A stretch of 64,000 bases of DNA from Gillisella vitis (GCA_009744235.1 WPHV01000002.1:186001-250000), one strand, 5' to 3'; positions 9,268-18,527 are shown, counted from the stretch's first letter. Made by a program: numbers and translations. The notes: generated from the sequence alone by a model not told the origin.

Positions 9268-10745
9268 GATGCTTTTTCCATCATCCGTGCTGCATTTCGG
9301 GCAGCAATATCAGCTTCGAAATCATCACTGACCGGCAGGTCCTGCGAGCAATAGGCCTCCAGCCCCGGCAGGATGGCGTTTTCCTGATCCAGCAGCAGCC
9401 TGCGCTCAATGCCGCGCACCACCCTTGGCAGCGCATAGCGATGGCCGCTGATCGAGGTGGAATGCGGGCCATGGCTGACGAAACTCGCGCTGTTGAAGGC
9501 AAAAACCCGCCTGACCCAGCTGTCTTCCGGTGCCTTCGGCAGGAAGGCGTAATAGGGGTCGAGATAGGGCAATTGCGACAGCCGCGCATCTTCCTCTCCG
9601 GCGGAAGGCGTGAAGTGCTCACCCCAAAGCGCAACCTTTGGGGCCAGAGTTTTCAATTCCGGGCGCGCTGAGAGATCGACATCCATGCCGGTTGCCAGCA
9701 ACAGGTGATCGAAGACCAGCGTGCCATCGGGCGTTTTCACCGAGACGGCGCCGTCCTTTTCACACACCTCCAGCCACGGTGTGGCGGGGCGCAGGGTAAA
9801 GCCAGGCAGGGCCATTGCCGTCTCAAAGGCGCGCACCGGTGGCGGCTGGTCGGTACTGCGGAAAAACCGGGCAATTTGCCAGCGGGTTTGGTCGGACAGC
9901 GCCCCAAAACCGGCGAGAAGCGGTGGTGCTTCCAGTGCGCGATGCGGATTGGTGCGCGGCAGCCGTGGTCGGCGAAAGCAGAGATCGACCGAGGCAGCAC
10001 CGCTGTTCAGCGCGGTGACGGCATTGTCGAAGGCTGAGGCGCCGTGACCGAGAATGCCGATCCGCTTGCCCTTCAAGCGCTTAAAATCCACCGGTCCGTT
10101 GGTATGGTCATAGAACTCTGGTGGCAAAGCGTCTGAAATGAAGCGCGGCACCCGCCAGGCGCCTGCGCCATCAAAGCCGGTGGCCAGAACCACGGCCCGC
10201 GCCAGATGGCGCTCGACATGTCCCTGCCGCAGAGTGGTGACAGCCATCAGATCGCCTTCGGGCGACACATCCGTAACGCTCGTCTCATTGGTAACGGCAA
10301 TGTCGAAAACCTCGGCATACCAGTCCAGATAGGCCTTCCAATCGGTGCGGGGGATGCGGCCCAGCGTCTGCCAGGCGTCGATCCCATAGCGGGTTTCGAA
10401 CCAGCGGCGCACCGAGAGATTGGCGACGTTGAATTCGTTGCCCACCGCCGTTTTGGGGGTGCGCAATTCTTCCATGCGGGCAAAGGTGGTCCATGGCCCT
10501 TCCGAGCCAGCCGGGGCGCTGTCGAACAGGCGGATCTGCTGGACCCCATCCCATTTCAGCGCCGCTGCAATGGTGATAGCCGATTGTCCCCCGCCAACGA
10601 TGGCGACATCGCAGACGGACGTGGTCGAGACGGGCAGTGGCGCAAGCCAGGGCGCCGCCGGATAGGCGAGGGCGGCAAGATCTGCCCTTGCTGCGTCCTT
10701 TAAACGGGCAAGTGCGGCCACGGCATCGGGGAGAGAATCAAGCAT
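9264..10745 (-). CDS. FAD/NAD(P)-dependent flavoprotein monooxygenase-like protein
   Basis: A 493-residue flavoprotein with two Rossmann motifs: VAIVGGGQSAITIAAAL near residue 50 for FAD, and RIGILGHGASAFDNAVTAL near residue 230 for NADPH. VVLATGF is a typical FAD-domain strand. The layout fits class B flavin monooxygenases (FMO or N-hydroxylase type), which oxygenate N, S or carbonyl groups. I chose the ATG at 10745 because it overlaps the permease stop by 8 bp, as elsewhere in this operon; a longer frame reaching 10805 would overlap the permease by 68 bp. Its position between a polyamine-type importer and two hydrolases suggests that it oxidises the imported amine or heterocycle. Confidence 0.83.
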   Translation of the reverse strand: MLDSLPDAVAALARLKDAARADLAALAYPAAPWLAPLPVSTTSVCDVAIVGGGQSAITIAAALKWDGVQQIRLFDSAPAGSEGPWTTFARMEELRTPKTAVGNEFNVANLSVRRWFETRYGIDAWQTLGRIPRTDWKAYLDWYAEVFDIAVTNETSVTDVSPEGDLMAVTTLRQGHVERHLARAVVLATGFDGAGAWRVPRFISDALPPEFYDHTNGPVDFKRLKGKRIGILGHGASAFDNAVTALNSGAASVDLCFRRPRLPRTNPHRALEAPPLLAGFGALSDQTRWQIARFFRSTDQPPPVRAFETAMALPGFTLRPATPWLEVCEKDGAVSVKTPDGTLVFDHLLLATGMDVDLSARPELKTLAPKVALWGEHFTPSAGEEDARLSQLPYLDPYYAFLPKAPEDSWVRRVFAFNSASFVSHGPHSTSISGHRYALPRVVRGIERRLLLDQENAILPGLEAYCSQDLPVSDDFEADIAARNAARMMEKAS

Positions 10746-11535
10746 GGTCTGAGGGTCCTGAAACACTGTGTTTGTGCCGGTTGCGGCGATAAAGCTCGCT
10801 GGCAATGACGATCAAGGCTGTCAGCAAAAGCACCACGACCTGCATGGCATTGAGGTCGGGCTTCAGCTCGCGCCGGAATTGTGAGGCGACGATCAGCGAT
10901 AGCGGCTGGGTGCGACCGGCGAGAAACATCGAAATGGTCAGATCCGCCAGCGACAGGATGACACCGATGGAATAGGCCGCGCCGATGGCACCCTTCAACT
11001 GCGGCAGCACGATCCGCCGAAAGCTTTGCCAGGGGGTGGCCCCCAGATCGCGGGCGGCATCTTCCAGCCGTTTGTCGAGGCGTATGACGGTAGCGGCAAT
11101 GATGGTGGTGGCAAACGGGATGGCGACCAATGTCTGCGCGGCGATCAGCGCACCGGCTCCACGTCCCAGCCCCATCCAGTTCATCAGCATGGCCTGGGCA
11201 ATCGACAATACGGTTTTTGGCACCAGAAACGGCAGGATGATCAGAAAGATGAAGACCGGTCGAAACGCCAGCCTGGGCGAGGCCAGTGCCAGGGCCGCGC
11301 AAAGTCCGATCAATGCCGCCAGGATGCCGACCGGCTGGGAGATCAGGAAACTGGTCAGGAAGCCATTGATAAAGGTCGCATTGCCGAACAAGTCTTTGTA
11401 CCAGGAAAGCGTGAAGCCGCTTAAGGGAAAGGCCATCAAGCTGGAGGCATTGAAGGAAAACAGCGCCAGAACGATGATCGGTAGATAGAAGAAGCCGACA
11501 GCGAGGCCAAGTGTCAGGATGATCCGCCGGTTCAT
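10738..11535 (-). CDS. Spermidine/putrescine-type ABC importer permease (PotC-like)
   Basis: A 265-residue BPD_transp_1 permease with about six membrane segments. It contains the coupling motif LEDAARDLGATPWQSFRRI (EAA loop). The longer open frame begins at 11631, but the start at 11535 (MNRRIIL) overlaps the stop of the upstream permease as ATGA and matches the usual PotC N-terminus. It pairs with the next permease to form the channel of a type I importer. The cargo is not necessarily a polyamine: this family also carries other small cationic or amidated compounds. Confidence 0.9.
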   Translation of the reverse strand: MNRRIILTLGLAVGFFYLPIIVLALFSFNASSLMAFPLSGFTLSWYKDLFGNATFINGFLTSFLISQPVGILAALIGLCAALALASPRLAFRPVFIFLIILPFLVPKTVLSIAQAMLMNWMGLGRGAGALIAAQTLVAIPFATTIIAATVIRLDKRLEDAARDLGATPWQSFRRIVLPQLKGAIGAAYSIGVILSLADLTISMFLAGRTQPLSLIVASQFRRELKPDLNAMQVVVLLLTALIVIASELYRRNRHKHSVSGPSDHA

Positions 11536-12410
11536 TTCAAGCTCCCCTGAAGGACAGCCCGCGCGCCTTTCAGCCGCAGCAGCAGCCAGGCCATAGTGCT
11601 TGCCGTTGCAAACAGTGCAATCAACAGGCACAGCGCTAAGGCCGAGGCGAGTGGCCAGTCGAAAGCCGTGCCGAAGAGGTTGTCGATCATCGCCATCGGG
11701 GTTGCGCCGGATGTGCCGCCCAGCAGGCTTGGGGTCAACATGTCACCGGCGGCGAGCGCAAAGACTGCCAGCAACCCGACAGCAAGGCCCGGCGTGGTCA
11801 GCGGAAAGATCACCCGTGTGAAGGCATCGAACGGTCTGGCACCGAGATCGCGGGCGGCTTCGATCAATCGTCGATCAATCAATTCGGTCGAAATCCAGAC
11901 TGGCAGCACCATGAAGGGCAGCGTGTCGTAGAGAAGAACGAGATGAGTGGTGAAGGGAGAAAACAACAGGAACTTGACGGGCTGATCGACCAGCCCAAGC
12001 CATTTCAGCACCGCATTGACCAGCCCTTCGGAGCCCAGAACCACACGCCAGGCATAGATGCGGACGATTTCGCCGGTATAAAGCGGCGTCAGCAATACGA
12101 TCTGGGCAATCCCCTTCCAGGCGATAGGCAGCCGGGAAATGGCAAGCGCAATGGGATAACCGAGCACTGCCGCCAGAAGGGCGGTGACCAGTCCGGATAG
12201 AACCGCCTTGCCGATCAACAGGGCAAAGACCGGATTGGACATCATCTGCCCCCAGCTGTGCAGGGAGAGGTCCGGCACCATGACGAAAGCATCCAGATCC
12301 ACCGTGAACAGACTGAAGGCCACCAACAGCATCAGCGGCAACAGACAGCCGAGGACCAGCAGCAGCGAGACGGGAAGCGCCAGATGCGCACGGCTGAGGG
12401 CGAGCGTCAT
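11532..12410 (-). CDS. Spermidine/putrescine-type ABC importer permease (PotB-like)
   Basis: A 292-residue permease starting MTLALSRAHLALPVSLLLV, with an N-terminal membrane segment and a large periplasmic loop as in PotB. Its EAA loop reads LIEAARDLGARPFDAFTRV. The open frame extends to 12434, but the ATG at 12410 forms an ATGA overlap with the ATPase stop and is preferred. The adjacent genes encode the ATPase (upstream in transcription) and the second permease. Confidence 0.9.
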   Translation of the reverse strand: MTLALSRAHLALPVSLLLVLGCLLPLMLLVAFSLFTVDLDAFVMVPDLSLHSWGQMMSNPVFALLIGKAVLSGLVTALLAAVLGYPIALAISRLPIAWKGIAQIVLLTPLYTGEIVRIYAWRVVLGSEGLVNAVLKWLGLVDQPVKFLLFSPFTTHLVLLYDTLPFMVLPVWISTELIDRRLIEAARDLGARPFDAFTRVIFPLTTPGLAVGLLAVFALAAGDMLTPSLLGGTSGATPMAMIDNLFGTAFDWPLASALALCLLIALFATASTMAWLLLRLKGARAVLQGSLK

Positions 12411-13537
12411 GATGCTAGCCTCGTGATGAAGCATGAAGCAGTGTCGAGCGCCATCGCGATTGTCGAGCCCGGTTCCGCTGGCCGGTCGGCCATCAGCCGC
12501 ACCGTCACACCTGATATGTCCGCCTCGATCAGGTAGCGGTCGCCCTTGAAGACGACATGCCGCACTTTCCCCGTGAGAGCTAGCCCCGTGAGAGCTAGCG
12601 TTGTCGATGAATGTCCATCCGTTGCGCCAAGCCGCAAATGCTCAGGCCGGATCACCAGGGCGGCGCGTTCGCCTTTCGCAAGGCCATGGATGGCTGAAGT
12701 GGTGATGGTTCCAAGCGGCGTCCCGATGGTTGCCGTCTCCGTGTCTAGCGCCAGGACCTCGCCCTCCACCAGGCTCGCCGAGCCGATGAAATCCGCCACG
12801 AACGTGTCGGACGGGCGGGCATACAGCGTCACCGGGTCGGCTTTCTGGGCGATCTTGCCCTTGTTCATCACCACGACGATATCCGACAGCGCAAACGCTT
12901 CTTCCTGGTCATGGGTGACATAGACGAAAGCAATGCCGAGGCGCCGTTGCAGGTCTTTCAGCTCGATTTGCAAATGCCCACGCATCTTGCGATCCAGTGC
13001 CGAAAGCGGCTCATCGAGCAGCAGCAGATGCGGCTCGGCAATGATGGCACGGGCCACCGCCACCCGCTGCTGCTGGCCACCGGACAGCTGATGCGGATAG
13101 CGGCTGGTGAATTCGCCCATGTGAACGGCGTCCAGAGCCCGCTTCACACGCGGTGCCGGGTCTTGCGCACCACGGCGCAAGGTGAGCGAAAAAGCGACAT
13201 TCTCGAACACGGTCAGATGCGGAAACAGTGCATAATTCTGGAACACCGTATTGACCGGTCGTCGTTCAGGCGGCACGCCCGCCAGTGAGCGTCCGTCGAG
13301 AACAAGCGACCCGGCATCCGGGGTCTCGAAGCCGCCGATCATCCGCAGGATCGTCGTCTTGCCGCAGCCGGAGGGGCCGAGAAAGGTGGTGAAGGCGCGT
13401 TCTGGAATGTCCAGATCCACGCCATCGACCGCACGGTTGCGGCCATAGGACTTGACGAGGCCCCTTGCGGACAAGAGCATCGGCAAACCGGTTCCCGCGT
13501 TCTGGTCCGATGCTGTCGTATCCCATGCCTGCGTCAT
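12407..13537 (-). CDS. Spermidine/putrescine-type ABC importer ATPase (PotA-like)
   Basis: A 376-residue single-cassette ATPase. Walker A is GPSGCGKTT, the signature LSGGQQQRVAVARA, and Walker B LLLDEPLSALD; a C-terminal TOBE-type regulatory region follows. Near the C-terminus the pentapeptide LALTG occurs twice in tandem. It is encoded by a perfect 15-bp direct duplication at 12569-12598, a probable recent slippage event that keeps frame. Three bases separate its start from the stop of the binding-protein gene. It would energise import through the two PotB/PotC-like permeases. Confidence 0.92.
   Translation of the reverse strand: MTQAWDTTASDQNAGTGLPMLLSARGLVKSYGRNRAVDGVDLDIPERAFTTFLGPSGCGKTTILRMIGGFETPDAGSLVLDGRSLAGVPPERRPVNTVFQNYALFPHLTVFENVAFSLTLRRGAQDPAPRVKRALDAVHMGEFTSRYPHQLSGGQQQRVAVARAIIAEPHLLLLDEPLSALDRKMRGHLQIELKDLQRRLGIAFVYVTHDQEEAFALSDIVVVMNKGKIAQKADPVTLYARPSDTFVADFIGSASLVEGEVLALDTETATIGTPLGTITTSAIHGLAKGERAALVIRPEHLRLGATDGHSSTTLALTGLALTGKVRHVVFKGDRYLIEADISGVTVRLMADRPAEPGSTIAMALDTASCFITRLAS
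12569..12598. repeat. 15-bp perfect tandem duplication inside PotA-like gene
   Basis: The unit CCCCGTGAGAGCTAG occurs twice, head to tail, and encodes LALTGLALTG in the C-terminal TOBE region. It is in frame, so the gene stays intact. Confidence 0.9.
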
Positions 13538-13540
13538 GCC

Positions 13541-14623
13541 TCAGCTCGCCTTGACTTCGTTCCAGATTTTCAGCCAGTCGGAATAATTGGGCGGCGCCAC
13601 CGGCCACATGAAGGATTTCATTACGTCCATATCGTCGACGAAGATCGTTGCCTGTTCCTCATGCGAAAGCTTGTCTCTGATGACGGAGGAGGTGGTGGCG
13701 TAATGACCGATCCGGGCCACATCGGTGGAATAGCTCGGTCCAAGCAGATAATTGATGAATTTATAGCCGATCTCGGTTTTTTCCGGCGAAAGATTGGCAG
13801 GCATGCCGAAGCAGTCGCACCAGCCCATCACGCCAGCCTTCGGCTTGGCCATGCCCATCGGCAGTTTGGCCTGCAGCTCGTCATAAGGTACACGCCAGGA
13901 GAAGGCGCAGGACACTTCACCGGTGGCAAAGAGATTGGTCAGGTCGCCGATGGTCTGCCAGTAGGTGCGCAACAGCGGCTTCTGGGTGATCAGCAGTTTC
14001 TTCGCCTCGGCCAGTTCCTTGGCCTCCATCACGAACACTTTGTCGCGCGGCACACCGGCAACCAACCCGGCGATGGCGATGGATTCCAGGGCGTAATCGC
14101 GCATGGCGAGCTGGCCGGAATATTTCGCATCGAAGAGCGTGGTATAATCAGGCTCCTTGTCGAACTTGTCCTTGCGGTAGACGATCGGGTTCAGGCCCCA
14201 GAGATAGGGAATGGCAAAAGTCTTGCCGGCATCGTCCATCACCTTCGGCGTGGATTTGAAGACATCATACATCAGACTGGCATTGGGAATTTTCGACAGG
14301 TCCAGCTCCTTCAGCAGACCGGCCTTGATATAGCGCCAACTGCCGTTCAGCGACGGATTGATCATGTCCCAATCGGCGGCGGCCCCGGTTTTCAACGCGG
14401 CAAACTGCGCGTCTTCACTGGAGAGATAGGAAAGCTTGACCTTGACGCCGGTTTCCTTTTCGAAGCCGGCGACATATTCGGGATGGCCATTGGAGTCCCA
14501 GGTTGCCCAGACCATGTCGGAGACTGCGGCGCGTGCGATGCCCGCGTTTGAAACCACCCCTGCGGCAGCACCCGCCGCCATTCCCGCCAGCACGTCACGC
14601 CGTGTGATACCTGTCCGTTTCAT
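13541..14623 (-). CDS. Spermidine/putrescine-type periplasmic binding protein (PotD-like)
   Basis: A 360-residue extracellular solute-binding protein. The N-terminus MKRTGITRRDVLAGMAAGA carries a twin-arginine motif followed by a hydrophobic stretch and an Ala-x-Ala-type cleavage region (ARAAVSD). It is therefore probably exported folded by the Tat system. The frame stays open to 14839, but only the start at 14623 gives a signal peptide. Binding-protein features include MVWATWDSNGHPEYVAGFEKE near the mature N-terminus and WGLNPIVYRKDKF. It is the first structural gene of the minus-strand operon, and an inverted repeat 73 bp upstream of its start may be its operator. Confidence 0.9.
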   Translation of the reverse strand: MKRTGITRRDVLAGMAAGAAAGVVSNAGIARAAVSDMVWATWDSNGHPEYVAGFEKETGVKVKLSYLSSEDAQFAALKTGAAADWDMINPSLNGSWRYIKAGLLKELDLSKIPNASLMYDVFKSTPKVMDDAGKTFAIPYLWGLNPIVYRKDKFDKEPDYTTLFDAKYSGQLAMRDYALESIAIAGLVAGVPRDKVFVMEAKELAEAKKLLITQKPLLRTYWQTIGDLTNLFATGEVSCAFSWRVPYDELQAKLPMGMAKPKAGVMGWCDCFGMPANLSPEKTEIGYKFINYLLGPSYSTDVARIGHYATTSSVIRDKLSHEEQATIFVDDMDVMKSFMWPVAPPNYSDWLKIWNEVKAS

Positions 14624-14695
14624 GGAGCCCCATCCGGTTCTTGTTGCAATGAGGACAGTGTGCGGACTTTCGATCCAAACGGCCATAAGGCAAAG

Positions 14696-14712
14696 GCAAT
14701 AGTGTCTATTGC
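14696..14712. promoter_or_regulatory. Inverted repeat, candidate LysR-regulator operator
   Basis: Two perfect 7-bp arms, GCAATAG and CTATTGC, are separated by TGT. The site sits between the end of the lysR-type gene and the start of the binding-protein gene. Size, symmetry and place fit a regulator site; it has no T-run and so is a poor terminator. Confidence 0.45.
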
Positions 14713-14735
14713 GTTTGGATGCGATGGGGCTGGCG

Positions 14736-15749
14736 TCAGCCTGGTTGCCAGCTGGGCTGCCGACTGGAGTGCATGTGGCGCACCGGCGGGAGAGGCAAGG
14801 GGCTGACGCGGTCGAGCGCTTGTATCTCTGCACAGGCATTCTTGATCATCCGGCGCAGCCATGCCTGGTCGGGGGCATGATGTTTGCGGTCGTGCCAGAG
14901 CGTATAGAAATGCATCTGCCCCAATTCCACCGGAGCGTCCAGCACCGCAAAGGGGAAGGTTTGCGCCACCTGTTCGGCAAAATGCCGTCCGGTGGTGAAG
15001 ACGAGGTCGGAGCGCGCCAGCACGTAAGGCGCGATGGAATATTCCGGCACCGTGGCGCGGATATGCCGTTTCACGCCGAGATCGAGCAACCGTCCATCAA
15101 TGGGGCTGAATTGCGCATCGCGTTCTGACGTCGGCGACAGATGGCTTTCCTCGAGATATTCATCAAGCCGAATGCGATCCCGGTCGCGTCGGGCAAAACG
15201 ATGCGTGGATCTGACCATGCAGACGATATCCGTCTTCAACATCGGCGCGATGCGCAGGTGCTCCGGCGGGTGGGGCCAATTGCCGATCACCGCGTCGATC
15301 CGGCCCTCCGACAATCCCGACAGAAGATCGTCTTGCGATGGCATCGGGGAGGCGTCGATGGAAATGCCGGGGGCCATGTCGGTGATCGCGCCGATTAATT
15401 GCGGCATGAAGACGGTGCCGAGACAATTGCTGGCAACCACGCGAAAATGACGAACGGATACTGCGGGATCGAAAGCGGTCGGAGAAATCAGGTGGGTATC
15501 GATCCGACCGAGAATGTCATTCATGGCCGAGCGCAGTGCCATCCCGCGCTCGGTCGGCACCAGCGCACTGCCGGAACGCACCAGCAGCGGGTCCTGAAAA
15601 ATATCGCGCAGTCGCTTCAGGGTCAGACTGACGGTCGGCTGCGCCTGGCCCAGTAGATCGGCTGTACGCGATACGCTGCATTCCGTCAGCAGCAAGCGCA
15701 GGGTGCGCATCATGCGGATATCGAGATTTGCATAGGCTTGCTCTGACAT
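14736..15749 (-). CDS. LysR-family transcriptional regulator
   Basis: A 337-residue LysR-type regulator. The N-terminal winged helix-turn-helix contains CSVSRTADLLGQAQPTVSLT and LKRLRDIFQDPLLVRSG, and the C-terminal part is a periplasmic-binding-protein-like effector domain. It is transcribed in the same direction as, and immediately ahead of, the PotD-like operon, so that operon and the linked hydrolases are its likely targets. The effector would be the imported compound or a breakdown product. A short inverted repeat lies about 70 bp upstream of its own start. Confidence 0.92.
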   Translation of the reverse strand: MSEQAYANLDIRMMRTLRLLLTECSVSRTADLLGQAQPTVSLTLKRLRDIFQDPLLVRSGSALVPTERGMALRSAMNDILGRIDTHLISPTAFDPAVSVRHFRVVASNCLGTVFMPQLIGAITDMAPGISIDASPMPSQDDLLSGLSEGRIDAVIGNWPHPPEHLRIAPMLKTDIVCMVRSTHRFARRDRDRIRLDEYLEESHLSPTSERDAQFSPIDGRLLDLGVKRHIRATVPEYSIAPYVLARSDLVFTTGRHFAEQVAQTFPFAVLDAPVELGQMHFYTLWHDRKHHAPDQAWLRRMIKNACAEIQALDRVSPLPLPPVRHMHSSRQPSWQPG

Positions 15750-15817
15750 GCACGTACTCCTTTGACGGTGAGTAACTTGATGAAAAGCATTTTCTATGCC
15801 AGTTGCTGACTTGGTAA

Positions 15818-15838
15818 TTGGGAAGTTTCGGTTCCCAA
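15818..15838. promoter_or_regulatory. Inverted repeat upstream of lysR-type gene
   Basis: Arms TTGGGAA and TTCCCAA flank a 7-base spacer between the LAL regulator's stop and the LysR gene's start. It could be a LysR autoregulatory site or the 3' hairpin of the upstream gene; the sequence does not decide. Confidence 0.35.
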
Positions 15839-15908
15839 GACGTTGCCTTTGCGTGGTTCATCCTTTGCTTGCATGGGACCCAAGCACACCTCAGAACACT
15901 CTCGACGG

Positions 15909-18527
15909 CTATTCGAGGGTTTTCAGAACAGCTTGGGTTCGGCTTTTTACACCGAGCTTGGCGAAAATGTTCTTGGCGTGCGATTTCACGGTATTTAAAT
16001 TGATATCGAGCCTGGTGGCGATTTCGCTGTTGGAAAGCCCCCACCGCATCAATTGCAGGACGTCGTCCTCCCGCTGTGTCAACTCGGTGAGGGAGCCACG
16101 CAGGCTGAGCCGGGCCTCCTGCTTTTGCCCTCCACCGGGGTTCGGCGATGCGGCAACGGGTGAAACGAAATCACGTAAGATGCGCCGCGTCGCCATGGTG
16201 TCATCCTCAAGATCCGCAGGCTGCGTCCCCTCGGTCTCATGGCCGGGTGAGATGGCCGTGGCGAGCGCCTCTGCCTGTCGCGCCATCAGAACGCGGCCTT
16301 CCTGCCGTGCCCCTGTGGCAAGCGCTCGAAGCTTTTCCGCCGCCGCATCGATCTGTCCGGCATTGACCAGGATTCTGGCCTCAACGATGCGAAATGGGTC
16401 CCATATCTGCCAGGCCGAAGAGGGAAACCGGTTGCGCGCCTCGGGCAATTGCAGGGACAGCCGTTCCCATTCGCGGCGGCCCTCTGCGGGGCTGTTGAGA
16501 CGAAAGGCCCGGTCGGCCCGCTCGATACCAAGCTGGAATTCCAGGCGAAAATCTTCCGCCTCGTAGGCTCTCCTGCTGGCGCGAACGAGAAGCGCCGTTG
16601 CTTCCTCAACCCGGCCGGTTATATCGAGAAGCCGCACGAGACCGGTTGTGGCAATCAGGATGCGTTCGCAAAGCCCGGACACATCCGTTGCCTTTTCCGC
16701 CGGGATAGCCCGTCGCCACAGGCGCTCGGCCTTTTCAAGGTCGTTGTCGTCATAGGCAATCAGTCCCAAAAGCGCTGAGGGCAGCGCGACCATATAGGAG
16801 TGTTCGCCGAAATGCTGTTCGGCAATCGCCAGCGCTTCGACAGTCACATGCCGGGCTTCCTGAAACAGCGCACGGGCGAGATAGGACATGGCGGCTATGC
16901 AGCGGGAATGAATTCCGCCCCAATGGCAGGCCATATCATCATAGACGCCGTTTGCCCGCCATGTCAGCCGTTCCGCCAGGTCCAGCTTGCCCAGATTGAA
17001 GGCGAAATAGCTGTGAATGGAATCGAGATCGACCTGTCCAAAAGCCAGCCGGTCAAGCTCTTTTCCGGCCAGTTGGGAGAGGTGAAAGCTTCCGACTGTG
17101 AAATCACCGCCATAGGCACCGATAAGCGCCCGCATGAGATGGAGCCGTCCGCTGAGATCGAGACCCGTTCGTGCGGCGATGAGGGATACAGGGCTATTCG
17201 GGTCGCTGGCTGCAGCCTCTATTGTCTGAAGGGTTTGCTCGGCTTGCAAGAAGCGGCGCATGTTGATGGATCGCCACACGTGCAGGAAAAGCAGCAGCGG
17301 CCTTTCCTCGCGGGCCTCTCGGGGCAGCTGCTGCATCCAGCGGGAATAGGTGTCGAAACGGCCATGGCTGAGATAGTCGTACAGGCAGTAGGTTTCGATT
17401 AATTCCGCCGCCCATTTGGACTGGCGCGCCAGAAAGGCATGACGGACGGCATCGACGGGCGACCCATTGTCGATGAACCATTGCGCGGCGCGGGCGTGAA
17501 TGTCTTCGACAGCAGGCCGGTCATCGCCATAAAGGCGGGTTTGCAGAAACTCCTGGAACAGATGATGATACTTGTACCACCGCTGGGTTCCCGGAAGCTC
17601 AACGACAAACAATTGGCTTTGCTCCAGGAAGGCCAGCATCCGGTCCCCGTCACGCCGACCGGTCACGGCGTTGCAAAGGTCGGCATTCAACGTTTCCAAG
17701 AGGGAGGTTTTGGCGAGGAAGTCGCAAATCTCGGCAGGCAGTCCGGCAATCACTTCCTCCAGGAAATAGTCGGCAAATGCACGATGGCTTCCAGATGGCG
17801 CAGCGGCGACGAAATTGCCCGTCGCTCGCCCTGTGACCAGGGCTGCCAGCCGCAGGCCGACCGCCCAACCCTCGGTATGATCATGCATCTGTCGGCTTTC
17901 GTCTGCCGTCAAGGCGACATTGGAGGCGGTGCGGAAAAACGCCTCGGTCTCCTCCTCACTGAAATGCAGGTCTTCCACGGCAATGTCGATCATCTCGCCA
18001 TTGGCCCGGTATCTGCCAACGGGTATGGCAGGCCGGTTGCGGCTGGCGAGCACGACGGTCAGGCTCGGCAAGCGGCTGGCGAGGATCGTATTGATCGCCT
18101 CGCCGCCATCGCCGCCTTCGGCCAAATGGTAATCGTCGATAAACAAGGCCAGCGGCTGGCGGATGGATTGATCCGTGAGTAGAGCCGTTAAGCGTTGTAG
18201 CGCGTCGGCGCGATCAAGGGAGGGCAGAGGGTCGCGATGATCACTGAGCGATTGCTGAAGTGCCTGGAGCAGGCCCTCGGCGAAACTGAACGGGTCCTTG
18301 TCGTCTTCGCTTGCCGAATACCAGACGGTCGAAAACCCGGCATCCGACAGGCCCCTATGCCATTGGGCCAGAAGCGTGGTCTTGCCGGAGCCAGCCGGGG
18401 CATGGACGAACGCCAGCCGGTGTTTGGTGAGAAGCTGCGACAGTCGCGTCAGGCGCGGACGGTCGATCAGCCCTGTCGAGGCGCTGGGCGGCACAGATCG
18501 TCTGTTTAAAAGGCGCGTACGTTGCAC
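15909..18527 (-). CDS. LuxR-family MalT-like (LAL) ATP-dependent transcriptional regulator
   Basis: An 872-residue large ATP-binding LuxR regulator. Walker A APAGSGKTT is at 43-51. A long TPR-like middle follows, and the C-terminus has a LuxR helix-turn-helix (LTQREDDVLQLMRWGLSNSE, then IATRLDINLNTVKSHAKNI). I chose the GTG at 18527 because an AGGGGGGG Shine-Dalgarno tract lies just upstream; the frame extends to another GTG at 18569, which lacks one. Such proteins bind a sugar or other inducer with ATP, oligomerise and activate transcription. It is divergent from the amidase/peptide-importer operon, with a strong inverted repeat between them, so that operon is the likely target. Confidence 0.88.
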   Translation of the reverse strand: MQRTRLLNRRSVPPSASTGLIDRPRLTRLSQLLTKHRLAFVHAPAGSGKTTLLAQWHRGLSDAGFSTVWYSASEDDKDPFSFAEGLLQALQQSLSDHRDPLPSLDRADALQRLTALLTDQSIRQPLALFIDDYHLAEGGDGGEAINTILASRLPSLTVVLASRNRPAIPVGRYRANGEMIDIAVEDLHFSEEETEAFFRTASNVALTADESRQMHDHTEGWAVGLRLAALVTGRATGNFVAAAPSGSHRAFADYFLEEVIAGLPAEICDFLAKTSLLETLNADLCNAVTGRRDGDRMLAFLEQSQLFVVELPGTQRWYKYHHLFQEFLQTRLYGDDRPAVEDIHARAAQWFIDNGSPVDAVRHAFLARQSKWAAELIETYCLYDYLSHGRFDTYSRWMQQLPREAREERPLLLFLHVWRSINMRRFLQAEQTLQTIEAAASDPNSPVSLIAARTGLDLSGRLHLMRALIGAYGGDFTVGSFHLSQLAGKELDRLAFGQVDLDSIHSYFAFNLGKLDLAERLTWRANGVYDDMACHWGGIHSRCIAAMSYLARALFQEARHVTVEALAIAEQHFGEHSYMVALPSALLGLIAYDDNDLEKAERLWRRAIPAEKATDVSGLCERILIATTGLVRLLDITGRVEEATALLVRASRRAYEAEDFRLEFQLGIERADRAFRLNSPAEGRREWERLSLQLPEARNRFPSSAWQIWDPFRIVEARILVNAGQIDAAAEKLRALATGARQEGRVLMARQAEALATAISPGHETEGTQPADLEDDTMATRRILRDFVSPVAASPNPGGGQKQEARLSLRGSLTELTQREDDVLQLMRWGLSNSEIATRLDINLNTVKSHAKNIFAKLGVKSRTQAVLKTLE

